Of a stretch of 20,523 nucleotides of DNA, positions 7,213 through 15,904 are shown one piece after another; within the stretch, counting starts at the first letter, position 1, and each line of letters begins with the position of its first letter. The position numbers and the translations under genes were made by a program. Source of the DNA: an uncultured Ruminiclostridium sp. (lineage in GTDB: Bacteria; Bacillota; Clostridia; Oscillospirales; Ruminococcaceae); assembly GCA_934462775.1 (NCBI GenBank), contig CAKSIR010000028.1:1-20523 (forward strand). Direction: 5' to 3'. The notes beneath the pieces are model-generated. The model was not told where the DNA came from. It made no database searches and saw nothing but the letters and a program-made list of their open reading frames with translations.

Positions 7213-8415
7213 TTACTTTTTGTTGCGGAATATCTTTTCAAGATCAGCAAAGCCGTCGTTTCCGTCGTCGGTTCCGATTGTGCTTGTGATGAAATCGCCG
7301 AGAGAACCTGCGGTTGTGGTCTTGATAACCTGATCCTCGCCGCCGAAATCACCGTTTCCTGCGCTTGCGGCTGTTTTAAGGTCGCTGAAGCAGGTTGCGA
7401 TAACGGAAATAACAATTGTATCCTTAAGCTCGGGATTGTAGTTTGCACCGGAAATAATCTGCGCGCCGGGGCAAGCTACCTCTGTAATCTTGTTCATCGC
7501 GTCGTCAACGTCAGTAAGAAGAAGATCAGGTGAAATTGTAACGTTTACAAGCAGTCTGCCTGCATTTGCAATTGATGTTTCAAGCAGCGGGCTGTTTACT
7601 ACCTGCTGAACAGCCTCCTCTACCTTCTTGTCGCCTGAACCCGAACCGATAGCGATATGAGCGTCGCCTGCGTTCTGGATAATTGTGCAAAGGTCGGAGA
7701 AGTCGGTGTTCATGAACGCTGTCTTGTTTACCATATCGGAAATAATCTTTACCGAGCGGAAAAGAACATCGTCAACCATAGCGAAAGCCTGCTGGAATGT
7801 GAGCTGCTTTTCGTTAAGCTGGAGCAGACGCTGGTTAGGGATAATCAGCAGCGCGTCAACGTGCTTGCGCATTTCCTCAATGCCCTTCATTGCCTGATTC
7901 ATCTTCTGTTCGCGCTCAAAGGTGAATGGCTTGGTAACAACGCCTACGGTAAGGATTCCCATTTCCTGAGCAATTTCAGCAATTACAGGAGCAGCGCCTG
8001 TACCTGTACCGCCGCCCATACCTGCGGAAATAAACACCAGTGCAGCGCCGTCAAGACACTGCTCGATAACATCTCTGTCCTCTCTTGCGGCCTCTGCGGC
8101 AACCTCCGGTCTTCCGCCTGCGCCGCGGCCCTTTGCGCACTTTCTGCCAATCTGAACTCTGCGCATAAGTCCCTTGTCAAGTGTCTTGAGCGAAGCAACA
8201 TCAGTGTTTACGGCTATGTACTCAACCGATACATCATCGCCTGAGTTAGGGTCCTTGATACCTAATTTCGCCATGTGGTTAAGCGCGTTGCATCCGCCGC
8301 CGCCAACACCAAAAACTTTTATATTAACGTTATATTCGGCACTTTCATCGAAGTTGTCTTCGTACTCGTTTCCAACCTCTACTTCAAATCCGTCTTCATC
8401 GATTTCAACAGCCAT
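7213..8415 (-). CDS. ftsZ: Cell division GTPase FtsZ
   Basis: A 400-aa tubulin-like GTPase that forms the Z ring. The nucleotide-binding loop GVGGGGCNAL (36-45), the tubulin signature GGGTGTGAAPV (134-144) and the T7 catalytic loop NTDFSD (236-241) are all present. Several consensus positions differ. FEREQK (166-171) stands where FEGxxR is usual, PNQRL (193-197) where PND(R/K)L is usual, and GSGSGDKK (257-264) where a GxASGENRA-type segment is usual. There is an acidic N-terminal extension of about 30 residues. The tail ends in GFADLEKIFRNKK rather than a clear PxFL-type peptide that binds FtsA or SepF. ATG 8415 has a strong AGGAGGT site. It has its own promoter and downstream hairpin, so it is at least partly uncoupled from the dcw operon. 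Confidence 0.95.
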   Translation of the reverse strand: MAVEIDEDGFEVEVGNEYEDNFDESAEYNVNIKVFGVGGGGCNALNHMAKLGIKDPNSGDDVSVEYIAVNTDVASLKTLDKGLMRRVQIGRKCAKGRGAGGRPEVAAEAAREDRDVIEQCLDGAALVFISAGMGGGTGTGAAPVIAEIAQEMGILTVGVVTKPFTFEREQKMNQAMKGIEEMRKHVDALLIIPNQRLLQLNEKQLTFQQAFAMVDDVLFRSVKIISDMVNKTAFMNTDFSDLCTIIQNAGDAHIAIGSGSGDKKVEEAVQQVVNSPLLETSIANAGRLLVNVTISPDLLLTDVDDAMNKITEVACPGAQIISGANYNPELKDTIVISVIATCFSDLKTAASAGNGDFGGEDQVIKTTTAGSLGDFITSTIGTDDGNDGFADLEKIFRNKK

Positions 8416-8462
8416 CTTCTACCTCCTGATGTGATATTCACAATCTCGCTAAACTTATTTTA

Positions 8463-8491
8463 ATTGTAACAGATTTTAGCTACAATTTCAA
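8463..8491 (-). promoter_or_regulatory. ftsZ promoter
   Basis: On the minus strand, TTGAAA (8491-8486) and TACAAT (8468-8463) are separated by exactly 17 bases, preceded by an A-rich tract (about 8492-8500) resembling an UP element. The predicted leader is about 40 bases. It lies in the 171-base gap after ftsQ, the widest gap between division genes in the window. Confidence 0.8.
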
Positions 8492-8586
8492 TACTTTTTT
8501 TTAATTTATTTACATTTTGTGTATTTTACTTTAAAAACTCTCAACATATACTGTATCAGTTTGCTTTTCATACAAAACTTATATTA

Positions 8587-9657
8587 TTATTCGCCATTAT
8601 TTTCAGCGTCTGAGCCGATTTTTTCTGTGCCGTCACTTGAAATTTCATCATCAGGCTCGGTTTCTTCGGGTTCAGCCTCGGTTACAGGCGCTTCGGTAAG
8701 GTTTCGCTGAGCAACGCGCTCAACGTTGGTAAGCAACAGAGAAACGCGCTCGTTCTTGCCTATCTCGTTTTCAACAAGATATTTCGCCATTACGAGCTTT
8801 TCCTTAAGCTGCTGCGACGAGCCGAGAATAAGCTCTATCCTGCCGTCATACCACATGGTGATGGCAAGCTTGTCGGAAATATTTACCTCGGTGATATTGT
8901 CAAGCTCGGCGTCAATAAGCGTCTGTTCGATTTTTTCCAGCAGCTCCAGCTGCGACGGGTCTGCGCTTTCAATAAAACCGCCCTCAATTGCACCCTCTGT
9001 CGGCTCAAAGCCGTCAATTACCATTGCGTTGCCCTTGGGCGATGAGCTTATTTCAAGTATACGTCCGTTTTTGGAAAGGACATAGTATTTATCATTGTAA
9101 AAGACGTTGAAAACCGGCTCTGCGCCTGTAATTACAAAGGTTATCGTCGACGGAAAGCTCTTTCTTATTTCCACGTTGTCAATGTAAACAAGCTTATCAA
9201 GCACCCGTCTTTCAGCCGACTTTGTATCAAGCCGAACAAGATTCTCGTTTCCGACAAGACCGCTGGCCTCGAAAATTTGAGCGTCTGTGTACTTTGATTC
9301 GCCCTCAACGGTCATTTTCTCCGCATTGAACAGCACCGTTACCGACAAAATCGAGAACGTGGCAACAATGACAATGGCGAAGAAAATGTAGTATATTATT
9401 TTGCTGCCCGAGTGTTTTTTTCTTCTCCCTGCTTTCTTTGGAGGAGGCGGAGTTCTTCTTTTAGCAAGCTGCGTAGGCGAAACCTCATGAAGAGCCTCCC
9501 TTGAATAAATTTCCTGCTGCCTGAGCTGTTTTTTCGTAGGCTTTCGGCGGGACGGAGAAGAGGGCTTGTATCTGACTGAATTTGTCTTTTTATCGACTTT
9601 TAATTCCTTTACCTTAAGCTTTCTCTGCTTCTTCCTCGGTTTATTAAATTCAGGCAC
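8587..9657 (-). CDS. ftsQ: Cell division protein FtsQ/DivIB
   Basis: A 356-aa bitopic division protein that binds FtsL and partners at the septum. It has a strongly basic cytoplasmic N-terminus (1-85), one TM (about 86-110), a POTRA-type domain (about 113-180, beginning MTVEGESKYTDAQIF), a beta domain up to about 315, and an acidic, probably disordered tail (about 318-356) outside the cell. The start is GTG at 9657 with GGTGA upstream. It begins 16 bases after the murA stop, consistent with co-transcription. Sequence identity in this family is low, so the call rests on architecture and position. Confidence 0.88.
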   Translation of the reverse strand: MPEFNKPRKKQRKLKVKELKVDKKTNSVRYKPSSPSRRKPTKKQLRQQEIYSREALHEVSPTQLAKRRTPPPPKKAGRRKKHSGSKIIYYIFFAIVIVATFSILSVTVLFNAEKMTVEGESKYTDAQIFEASGLVGNENLVRLDTKSAERRVLDKLVYIDNVEIRKSFPSTITFVITGAEPVFNVFYNDKYYVLSKNGRILEISSSPKGNAMVIDGFEPTEGAIEGGFIESADPSQLELLEKIEQTLIDAELDNITEVNISDKLAITMWYDGRIELILGSSQQLKEKLVMAKYLVENEIGKNERVSLLLTNVERVAQRNLTEAPVTEAEPEETEPDDEISSDGTEKIGSDAENNGE

Positions 9658-9673
9658 TTTTCTTCACCGCTTT

Positions 9674-10939
9674 CTAACTTCTTTTTATATCCGCACCCAC
9701 GTTTCGCAGATTCTTTTCTATATTCTCATAGCCACGGTCAATGTGGCTTATATTGCTTATTTTAGTGATTCCGTCGGCGAAAAGTCCCGCTGTAATCAGC
9801 GCCGCTCCGCCTCTCAGGTCGGCTGCTTCAAGCTCTGCTCCCGAAAGCCGCTCAACGCCCTCTACAACAGCAACTCTGCCGTCAATGTTTATTTTTGCAC
9901 CCAGTCTTGTAAGCTCGCCTGCGTGCTTATACCTGTTCTCAAATATTGTTTCAACAAAAATGCTGGTTCCCTTAAGCGTGGTGCAAAGCGCCATTACAAG
10001 CGGCTGTGCGTCCGTGGGAAATCCCGGATGAACAGATGTTCTGATTGTTCCGGGTGATTTCAGCGCCTTTTTCGCATTTATGTAAACGCTGTCCTTGCTG
10101 AAGCTGTAAACGCTGCACCCCGCTCGCTCAAGAACCGAAATAACCATGCCGACCTGTCGGTAATCCGCTTTTGTCAGCATCAGCTCTCCCCTTGTTATCG
10201 CTCCGCAGCAAAGGTATGTGGCGGCGGCAATCCTGTCGGGGATTATCCTGTGTTCGCAGCCGTCAAGCCGCTCAACTCCCTCAATGTAAACCGTGCTTTC
10301 CCCCGCGCCCTTTATCTTTGCGCCGCATTTCACAAGGAAGTCGGCAAGATCAACTATTTCAGGTTCTCTTGCGGCGTTGTGGATTTCGGTAGTTCCCTTT
10401 GCAAGAACAGCCGCAAGCATTATGTTTTCCGTTGCACCCACCGACGGCATTGCAAGAGAAATATCGGCTCCGTGAATTCCCTTAGGCGCAGTACAGTCAA
10501 GGTAGCCATGCTCCTCGCTGATTGCAACGCCCATTTTCCTGAGCGCTTCAAGGTGAAAATCAATAGGCCGCGGTCCCAGCTCGCAGCCTCCCGGAAACGA
10601 CAGTCTGCAATGTCCCGTTCTTCCCAGTATTGCGCCGAGAAATACGATGGACGACCGCATTTCACGCATAAGCGCCGACGGCACGTCGGTATTTGTTATT
10701 GTCGACGCGTTTACGGAAACGCTGCCCATCTCCCTTTTGCATCTGCATCCAAGACAGTTCAGTATCCTGCACGCCGCGTCGCAGTCCGTCAGTCGGGGAC
10801 AGTTGTGCAAGGTGCTTTCGCCGCTGCACAGCGACGACGCTGCAAGCAATGGTAATGCGCTGTTTTTTGCACCCTGAACCTCTATCTCGCCCTCAAGCCT
10901 TTTACCGCCCTGTATTACGATTCGCTGTGCTTCTGCCAT
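9674..10939 (-). CDS. murA: UDP-N-acetylglucosamine 1-carboxyvinyltransferase MurA
   Basis: Catalyses the first committed step of peptidoglycan synthesis, transfer of enolpyruvate from PEP to UDP-GlcNAc, in the cytoplasm. From the chosen start the protein has 421 aa, the usual family length. The substrate-binding GAKNSALPLLAASSL (23-37) and the active Cys119 in FPGGCELGPRPIDFH (E. coli Cys115) are visible; this Cys is the fosfomycin target, so the enzyme should be of the sensitive type. The frame stays open to a GTG at 10948, but the AAAGG site at 10953-10949 is 9 bases from ATG 10939 and would leave no gap before the GTG, so ATG 10939 is preferred. It lies between murG and ftsQ. Confidence 0.96.
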   Translation of the reverse strand: MAEAQRIVIQGGKRLEGEIEVQGAKNSALPLLAASSLCSGESTLHNCPRLTDCDAACRILNCLGCRCKREMGSVSVNASTITNTDVPSALMREMRSSIVFLGAILGRTGHCRLSFPGGCELGPRPIDFHLEALRKMGVAISEEHGYLDCTAPKGIHGADISLAMPSVGATENIMLAAVLAKGTTEIHNAAREPEIVDLADFLVKCGAKIKGAGESTVYIEGVERLDGCEHRIIPDRIAAATYLCCGAITRGELMLTKADYRQVGMVISVLERAGCSVYSFSKDSVYINAKKALKSPGTIRTSVHPGFPTDAQPLVMALCTTLKGTSIFVETIFENRYKHAGELTRLGAKINIDGRVAVVEGVERLSGAELEAADLRGGAALITAGLFADGITKISNISHIDRGYENIEKNLRNVGADIKRS

Positions 10940-10943
10940 AAAT

Positions 10944-10991
10944 AACACCCTTTCAAAGCATATTACCTTGTATATTATGCTTTCGGGTGTT
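10944..10991 (-). promoter_or_regulatory. Stem-loop in the murA leader, overlapping the ribosome site
   Basis: Two sets of arms are perfectly complementary: 10944-10950 with 10985-10991 (7 bp) and 10955-10962 with 10976-10983 (8 bp), with a 13-base central loop and a small asymmetric internal loop. In murG-murA read-through mRNA the murA ribosome site (10949-10953) would be partly buried in the stem. On the plus strand the same hairpin ends in a T run (10990-10996), as an intrinsic terminator would, though no plus-strand gene is nearby. Confidence 0.6.
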
Positions 10992-11001
10992 TTTTTGTCA
11001 T
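10972..11001 (-). promoter_or_regulatory. Candidate murA promoter
   Basis: On the minus strand, ATGACA (11001-10996) and TAATAT (10977-10972) are 18 bases apart. The expected start point, near 10965, falls in the loop of the leader hairpin, so transcripts from here would lack its 5' arm. Confidence 0.5.
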
Positions 11002-11003
11002 TG

Positions 11004-12131
11004 TCAGCTTACTTTGTTGTCAAGCAGAGTCAGAATTTCGCTTAAAATACGGTCCGCCGCATTGGTGATTGCCATTTTGCGGGCGTTTTCGCTCATTATC
11101 TCCAGTCGGTCGCGGTCGCTGTAAAGTCCGCTCACAAGCTCGATAAGCTTGGATTTATCAAGGTTTTTATCCTCAATCAGAATAGCAGCATGGCCGTTCT
11201 GCATGGTCAATGCGTTGTAGTATTGATGATTTTCCGCCGCCTGCGGAAAGGGAATGAGTATACTGGCTCTGCCGATTGCCATAAGCTCGGTTAAAGTCAT
11301 TGCGCCCGCTCTCGAAATAACAAGGTCGGCAGCGCACATACAGGTGTACATATTGTCAATATATTCGCGGAGATGAACGCGCTTTGGGTCAGGCTCAAGT
11401 CCGCTGTCCTTCATAAGCCGGTCGAACATATCCTTGCCGTTGCCGCCATAGGCGTGAATGTGGTTTATGTCGCCCTTTTTCTGCTCCCATTTGAGCAGCT
11501 CGACCACCGCCTCGGTGATTTTATTCGCTCCAAGACTTCCGCCAAAGGAAAGAATAGTCATTCCGTCGGGCAGACCAAGCCGTTTTCTTGCTGCGCTGCG
11601 TTCCTCAATCGGAATGTTGTTTCTCAGCGGATTTCCCGTAACAACACACCTGCCTGGGTCGTGAAGATGCTTTATTGCGTCCTCAGACGCAACAAAAACG
11701 CGGTCAACTGTTTTTGACAGCATTTTTGTGGTAACACCCGGCAGCGAGTTGCTTTCATGAGTTGCCGTCTTTATACCGAGCTTTGCCGCAGAAAGCAGCA
11801 CCGGTGCTGAAACGTAGCCGCCTGTTCCTATAACAATGTCCGGCTTGAAGCCCTTTATCATCTTTTTAGCCTGCGCCTGCGCCGTAACATAATAATACGC
11901 CGCCTTTGCGTTTCTGCCGATGTTTCGGAAAGAAAGCTTGCGCTGAAGTCCCGCCATTTTTATTCCGCAGAACTCATAGCCCGCTTTTTTGACGAGCTTC
12001 GCTTCCATTCCGTCAGGCGAACCTACAAACATTATTGCGCTGTCGGGAAAAACGCTCTTTATTTTATCCGCAATTGCAAGCGCAGGGTTAATATGCCCCG
12101 CCGTGCCTCCTGCTGCCAGTAAAACTCTCAT
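11004..12131 (-). CDS. murG: UDP-GlcNAc:undecaprenyl-PP-MurNAc-pentapeptide GlcNAc transferase MurG
   Basis: Converts lipid I to lipid II on the inner face of the membrane. The 375-aa GT-B enzyme shows the N-terminal GGTAGHINPALA (8-19), TGGYVSAPV (103-111), HESNSLPG (125-132), VTGNPLR (164-170) and SFGGSLGA (195-202) motifs, and the donor-site region SRAGAMTLTEL (273-283) followed by FPQAAENHQ (295-303). Gly-rich motif position 11 is Ala where Gly is most common, a tolerated change. The ATG at 12131 directly follows the ftsW stop codon with only a weak GGA-type site, so translation is probably coupled to ftsW. Confidence 0.96.
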   Translation of the reverse strand: MRVLLAAGGTAGHINPALAIADKIKSVFPDSAIMFVGSPDGMEAKLVKKAGYEFCGIKMAGLQRKLSFRNIGRNAKAAYYYVTAQAQAKKMIKGFKPDIVIGTGGYVSAPVLLSAAKLGIKTATHESNSLPGVTTKMLSKTVDRVFVASEDAIKHLHDPGRCVVTGNPLRNNIPIEERSAARKRLGLPDGMTILSFGGSLGANKITEAVVELLKWEQKKGDINHIHAYGGNGKDMFDRLMKDSGLEPDPKRVHLREYIDNMYTCMCAADLVISRAGAMTLTELMAIGRASILIPFPQAAENHQYYNALTMQNGHAAILIEDKNLDKSKLIELVSGLYSDRDRLEIMSENARKMAITNAADRILSEILTLLDNKVS

Positions 12132-13361
12132 TTATTCCAGTGCCGCCTTTCGTGATACTTCCAGTACAACTCCCATTTCCGCCAGCTGCATTACCAGCGC
12201 CGTTCCGCCGTAGCTGAAGAACGGCAGCGAAATACCTGTGTTAGGCATCGCATTGGTTACAACGGCAATGTTCATCAGCGCCTGAACGCCTATCTGCGTT
12301 CCAATGCCTATGCAAAGCAGCATTCCCGCCTTATCCTTTGCCCTTACGGCTATATAGTAGCATCTGAAAACCAGGATTATAAACAGCATTATAACCAGCA
12401 TCGCGCCTACAAATCCAAGCTCCTCGCAGATAATCGAGAAAACGAAGTCGTTCTGCGATTCAGGAAGATAGGAGTACTTCTGTCGGGAATTGCCAAGTCC
12501 AAGACCAAACAGTCCGCCCGAACCGACAGAGATAATAGACTGATAGGTCTGGAATGTTGTTCCCGTAATATCCGCCTCAGGGTTATTGAAGCTGTCCATT
12601 CGGCTGCCCATATAGTCGTAACCGCGGGCGAGCATTATGAGGACAACCAACGCTCCGCCTACCGCTGCCATTGTTAGCAGAATTATCATGTGTTTTGCAC
12701 GGCAGCCTGCAACGATTATCATTGCAACGCCGATAACGCCGATAATGATTGCGCAGGAAAGGTGCGGCTGAATTACTACCGCTCCTGCCGCAAGGATAAG
12801 CGCCCCTGCATACAGGGAGAAAACGTACACGTCCTTGATTCGTTCGCCGAATCTCTGAGTGAGGTAGGCAATTGCAATAACGAGCGCCAGCTTGGTAATC
12901 TCCGACGGCTGGAACTCAATGCCGAAAATGCTGAACCAACGCCTTGCACCGCCGTGCGCAATACCGAAAAACTTTGTGGCAACGGTAAGTATAATCGAGC
13001 TTGCAAAAATAACTCTCACTATGCGTTTCTGAAGATACCATTCGTAATTGACGTGGGACACAAGGTACATCAAAACAAGACCGATGCAGGCAAATATCGC
13101 CTGACGCCTTACATAGAAAAAGCTGTCCCCTCTTTCGGTCCACGCTACCGCATAGCTGGCGGAGAACATCATTACAATGCCGAATACCAGCAGAACCAGT
13201 ATTATCGTAAAAAGCGGATAGTCGAATCTTCCCTTGAAGTCGAGGAAAGGTATTCTGCCTTTCTTTTCGGCGCCGCTTTTTGCAGGAGTATTCTTAGGAG
13301 CAATTTTTATTTTGTTGTTGCCTGTACTGCGTGGTTTGTTTGCAGCAGTGCGTTCAGCCAT
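12132..13361 (-). CDS. ftsW: Septal peptidoglycan glycosyltransferase FtsW
   Basis: A SEDS-family polymerase that extends glycan strands from lipid II together with a class B PBP. The 409-aa protein has a basic, unstructured cytoplasmic N-terminus (1-45), longer than usual, and then about ten TM segments. Family motifs include RRWFSIFGIEFQPSEITKLAL (140-160), the catalytic Asp305 in SQNDFVFSIICEELGFVGA (302-320), and PNTGISLPFFSYGG (373-386). ATG 13361 has AAAGGAGG 8 bases upstream. It lies between mraY and murG. RodA or SpoVE is the alternative within the SEDS family, but the dcw position favours FtsW. Confidence 0.93.
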   Translation of the reverse strand: MAERTAANKPRSTGNNKIKIAPKNTPAKSGAEKKGRIPFLDFKGRFDYPLFTIILVLLVFGIVMMFSASYAVAWTERGDSFFYVRRQAIFACIGLVLMYLVSHVNYEWYLQKRIVRVIFASSIILTVATKFFGIAHGGARRWFSIFGIEFQPSEITKLALVIAIAYLTQRFGERIKDVYVFSLYAGALILAAGAVVIQPHLSCAIIIGVIGVAMIIVAGCRAKHMIILLTMAAVGGALVVLIMLARGYDYMGSRMDSFNNPEADITGTTFQTYQSIISVGSGGLFGLGLGNSRQKYSYLPESQNDFVFSIICEELGFVGAMLVIMLFIILVFRCYYIAVRAKDKAGMLLCIGIGTQIGVQALMNIAVVTNAMPNTGISLPFFSYGGTALVMQLAEMGVVLEVSRKAALE

Positions 13362-13382
13362 CTGCGTTCCTCCTTTAAAATA

Positions 13383-14399
13383 TTACAGCCCGAATACCAT
13401 CAGAACGCCCAGCGCTCCGCAGAAAAGTGCGATTAACGCGAAAACTGCGTCTATTTTCTTCTCGCTCCAGCCTCTTATTTCAAAGCTGTGATGAATAGGC
13501 GTCATTTTGAAAAGACGCTTACCGTGCGTGATTTTGAAGTAGGTCATCTGGATAAGCACCGAAAGCGCCTCCCAGATATATACTGCGCTGCATACCACCA
13601 TTATTACCTCAACGCCTGCTCCTACGCCTAAAGCGCAGACAATGCCGCCGAGGAAAAGCGAGCCTGTGTCGCCCATGAACACCTTTGCAGGGTGAGCGTT
13701 CCAGATAAGGAATCCCAAAAGCGAGCCGCCTACCGCAACGCCGAGGGTCTGAAGTCCCGTAAGCTGAATTAGAGCGCAAATAACCACAAACGCCATGCAG
13801 TAGTTAAAGGTCACGCTTGTGCAAAGTCCGTCAATACCGTCTGTGAGGTTTACGGCGTTTACAAGATACAGCATACCAAGCCCCACCAGGATATAGTAAA
13901 ACAGCCACAGGTCGATTTGTCCGATAAAGGGGAAATTTATGGTAGTTCTTGTGTCGCCCGCAATGTAGTTTACAGTGAAATACGCTGCAATTATAAGCAC
14001 CTGAAGAATTATTTTCTGGTTCGGGGTAAGCCCCTCGTTCTGCTTTTTCTTTATCTTGATAAAGTCGTCAAGAAAGCCTACCAAGCCAAAAAATACCGCC
14101 ATTATAACTCCCGAAACAGCGTCGTAAAAATGCACAAGCTCAGCGCCCTCGACCTTTAGCTGACCTGTTGTGTACAGCATGACAAGTCCGACAGCGAAGG
14201 CTGCAACGGAGCCCATAATGAACATCAGACCGCCCATTGTCGGAGTACCCTGCTTATCCTTTTTGTGCCATGCAGGACCTATATCCAGAATAGTCTGACC
14301 GAATTTCAGCTTTTTAAGCTCCGGTATTACCAGGAATCCCGACCCAAAGGTTATTAGAAAACCGACAACAGCGGTTACAGATATTGACCAAACGTCCAC
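13383..14399 (-). CDS. mraY: Phospho-MurNAc-pentapeptide transferase MraY
   Basis: Transfers phospho-MurNAc-pentapeptide to undecaprenyl phosphate to give lipid I in the membrane. The 338-aa protein has about ten TM segments. Conserved blocks include GTPTMGGLMF (51-60), the Asp pair LDDFIK (110-115), NAVNLTDGIDGL (181-192), the metal-site FMGDTGSLFLGG (241-252) and PIHHSFEIRGW (301-311). The start is GTG at 14399 with a GAGAGGGA site. It lies 13 bases after murE and 21 bases before ftsW. In many clusters murF sits upstream and murD downstream of mraY; neither is here. Confidence 0.96.
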   Translation of the reverse strand: MDVWSISVTAVVGFLITFGSGFLVIPELKKLKFGQTILDIGPAWHKKDKQGTPTMGGLMFIMGSVAAFAVGLVMLYTTGQLKVEGAELVHFYDAVSGVIMAVFFGLVGFLDDFIKIKKKQNEGLTPNQKIILQVLIIAAYFTVNYIAGDTRTTINFPFIGQIDLWLFYYILVGLGMLYLVNAVNLTDGIDGLCTSVTFNYCMAFVVICALIQLTGLQTLGVAVGGSLLGFLIWNAHPAKVFMGDTGSLFLGGIVCALGVGAGVEVIMVVCSAVYIWEALSVLIQMTYFKITHGKRLFKMTPIHHSFEIRGWSEKKIDAVFALIALFCGALGVLMVFGL

Positions 14400-14412
14400 A
14401 GTTATCCCTCTC

Positions 14413-15840
14413 TTACTTATTCATTATTTCCGCAACAATTTTATGCTCGTCAAAATCCTGATAGTCGTTGCCGATTACCTGATAGGTTTCGTGTCCTTTT
14501 CCGCAAAGCACCACTACGTCGCCTTTTTCCGCCTTGCTCAGAGCAAACTTGATTGCCTCAAGACGGTCAACATAAACGCTGTACGGAATATCATGGAGAA
14601 GTATTCCCTCCATAACCTGATCTATAATTTTTACGGGGTCTTCAAAGCGCGGGTTATCCGAAGTCACCACCGCATAATCCGCAAGCTCAGCCACGGTTTC
14701 GCCCATTGCTTTCCGCTTTGTGTCATCTCTTTCTCCTGCCGCTCCGAAAAGGCATATTATCCTATGCGAGGCAAAGCCCCTGATTGTGGAAAGGATTTTT
14801 CTCAGCGCGTCCTCGGTGTGCGCATAGTCGCATATTACGGTGAAATCTCCATCGTAAATGACCTCGCTCCTGCCTCTTACGCCTGTACATTTCTGAACCG
14901 CTTTTACGCAGTCCTCTATATCAAAGCCAAGCTGCTCGCAGACCGCCACAGCCGCCATTGAGTTTGCAACGTTGAACCTGCCGGGCATTCTGAAATCAAT
15001 ATGGTACGCTTTTTCGTCCGCCTTTGATGAAAGCCAGTATGAAATGCCGGAGTTTCTGCTCTTGATTCCTGCGGCAAAGTAATCCGCTTTTCCCTCTGTG
15101 CTGTATGTTACAGTCGGAATTTCAAGCTCCGCAGCAAGTCTTTTTCCGTAATCTCCGTCAACGTTCACAACAGCGCGCTTGCTCATGTCAAACAGCATTT
15201 TCTTCGCCTGATAGTAGTTTTCCATTGTTCCGTGATAATCAAGATGATCCTGAGTAAGGTTGGTGAAAACCGAGCATTCGAACTGCTCGGAGCAGATTCT
15301 ATACTGCGCAAGCGCCTGCGAGGAAGCCTCCATAACGCAGTATTCCGCGCCGTTTTCAACCATTTCGGCAAAATAGCGGTACAAATCCATCTGCCGCGGA
15401 GTTGTGAGATGCGCCTCATAAACCTTTCCGCAGACATCGTAGCCGATTGTGCCGATGGAACCGGTTTTATGTCCCATTTCCTCCAGCATAAACCTTATAA
15501 CGTTTATTATTGTGCTTTTTCCGTTGGTTCCCGTTGCTGCCACAAGCTTCAGCTTTTCGGTCGGATTGCCGTAATAGGCGGAAGCAAGCTGTGCAAGGTA
15601 TTTTCTTGTGTTGGGGACGATTATCTGCTGCTTCAGTCCCATGTCACGGCTTACCGCAACAGCGGCAGCCCCCTTTTCAAGCATTTCCGCAGCCTTTGAA
15701 TGTCCGTCGAACTTTTCGCCCTCAATGCACACGAAAATGTCGCCGCGTTTAACTTCCCTTGTGTCGTCTGTAACCGAATTTATTTCCACGTCAGAAAGCC
15801 CCTGTTCACGAGCCTCTTTGCTTATTTCATAAAGCCGCAA
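14413..15840 (-). CDS. murE: UDP-MurNAc-tripeptide synthetase MurE (meso-DAP type)
   Basis: Cytoplasmic Mur ligase adding the third stem-peptide residue. The 475-aa protein shows the ATP loop GTNGKST (104-110), TNLTQDHLDYHG (193-204), a carbamylated-lysine region YYQAKKMLF (209-217), MPGRFNVANSMAA (285-297) and DYAHTEDAL (338-346). The substrate motif DNPR (395-398) marks meso-diaminopimelate users in this family. The start is TTG at 15840, supported by AAGGGGG 9 bases upstream and by a normal N-terminus. The 64-base gap after the PBP gene contains a stable hairpin. Confidence 0.95.
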   Translation of the reverse strand: MRLYEISKEAREQGLSDVEINSVTDDTREVKRGDIFVCIEGEKFDGHSKAAEMLEKGAAAVAVSRDMGLKQQIIVPNTRKYLAQLASAYYGNPTEKLKLVAATGTNGKSTIINVIRFMLEEMGHKTGSIGTIGYDVCGKVYEAHLTTPRQMDLYRYFAEMVENGAEYCVMEASSQALAQYRICSEQFECSVFTNLTQDHLDYHGTMENYYQAKKMLFDMSKRAVVNVDGDYGKRLAAELEIPTVTYSTEGKADYFAAGIKSRNSGISYWLSSKADEKAYHIDFRMPGRFNVANSMAAVAVCEQLGFDIEDCVKAVQKCTGVRGRSEVIYDGDFTVICDYAHTEDALRKILSTIRGFASHRIICLFGAAGERDDTKRKAMGETVAELADYAVVTSDNPRFEDPVKIIDQVMEGILLHDIPYSVYVDRLEAIKFALSKAEKGDVVVLCGKGHETYQVIGNDYQDFDEHKIVAEIMNK

Positions 15841-15865
15841 TCCGACACCCCCTTATATAGTGTTT

Positions 15866-15891
15866 AGGGCGGAAAGAATTCTGTCCGCCCT
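15866..15891. other. Stem-loop between the PBP gene and murE
   Basis: AGGGCGGA (15866-15873) pairs with TCCGCCCT (15884-15891), with a short inner AGA/TCT extension. Neither strand has a proper T run next to it, so it is a poor terminator. It may attenuate, be an RNA processing site, or protect an mRNA end within the operon. Confidence 0.5.
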
Positions 15892-15904
15892 TAATTGTAT
15901 AATA

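Noticed and set aside
8540..8586. Possible terminator after ftsQ
   Set aside because: Only a 4-bp stem (ACTG/CAGT) can be formed; read-through from ftsQ into ftsZ cannot be ruled out.
10940..10948. GTG at 10948 as the murA start
   Set aside because: The AAAGG ribosome site would directly abut it; the ATG at 10939 has normal spacing and gives the usual MurA N-terminus.
12690..13436. 248-codon plus-strand frame opposite ftsW
   Set aside because: It is antisense to a clear, full-length ftsW and its product has no recognisable domain.
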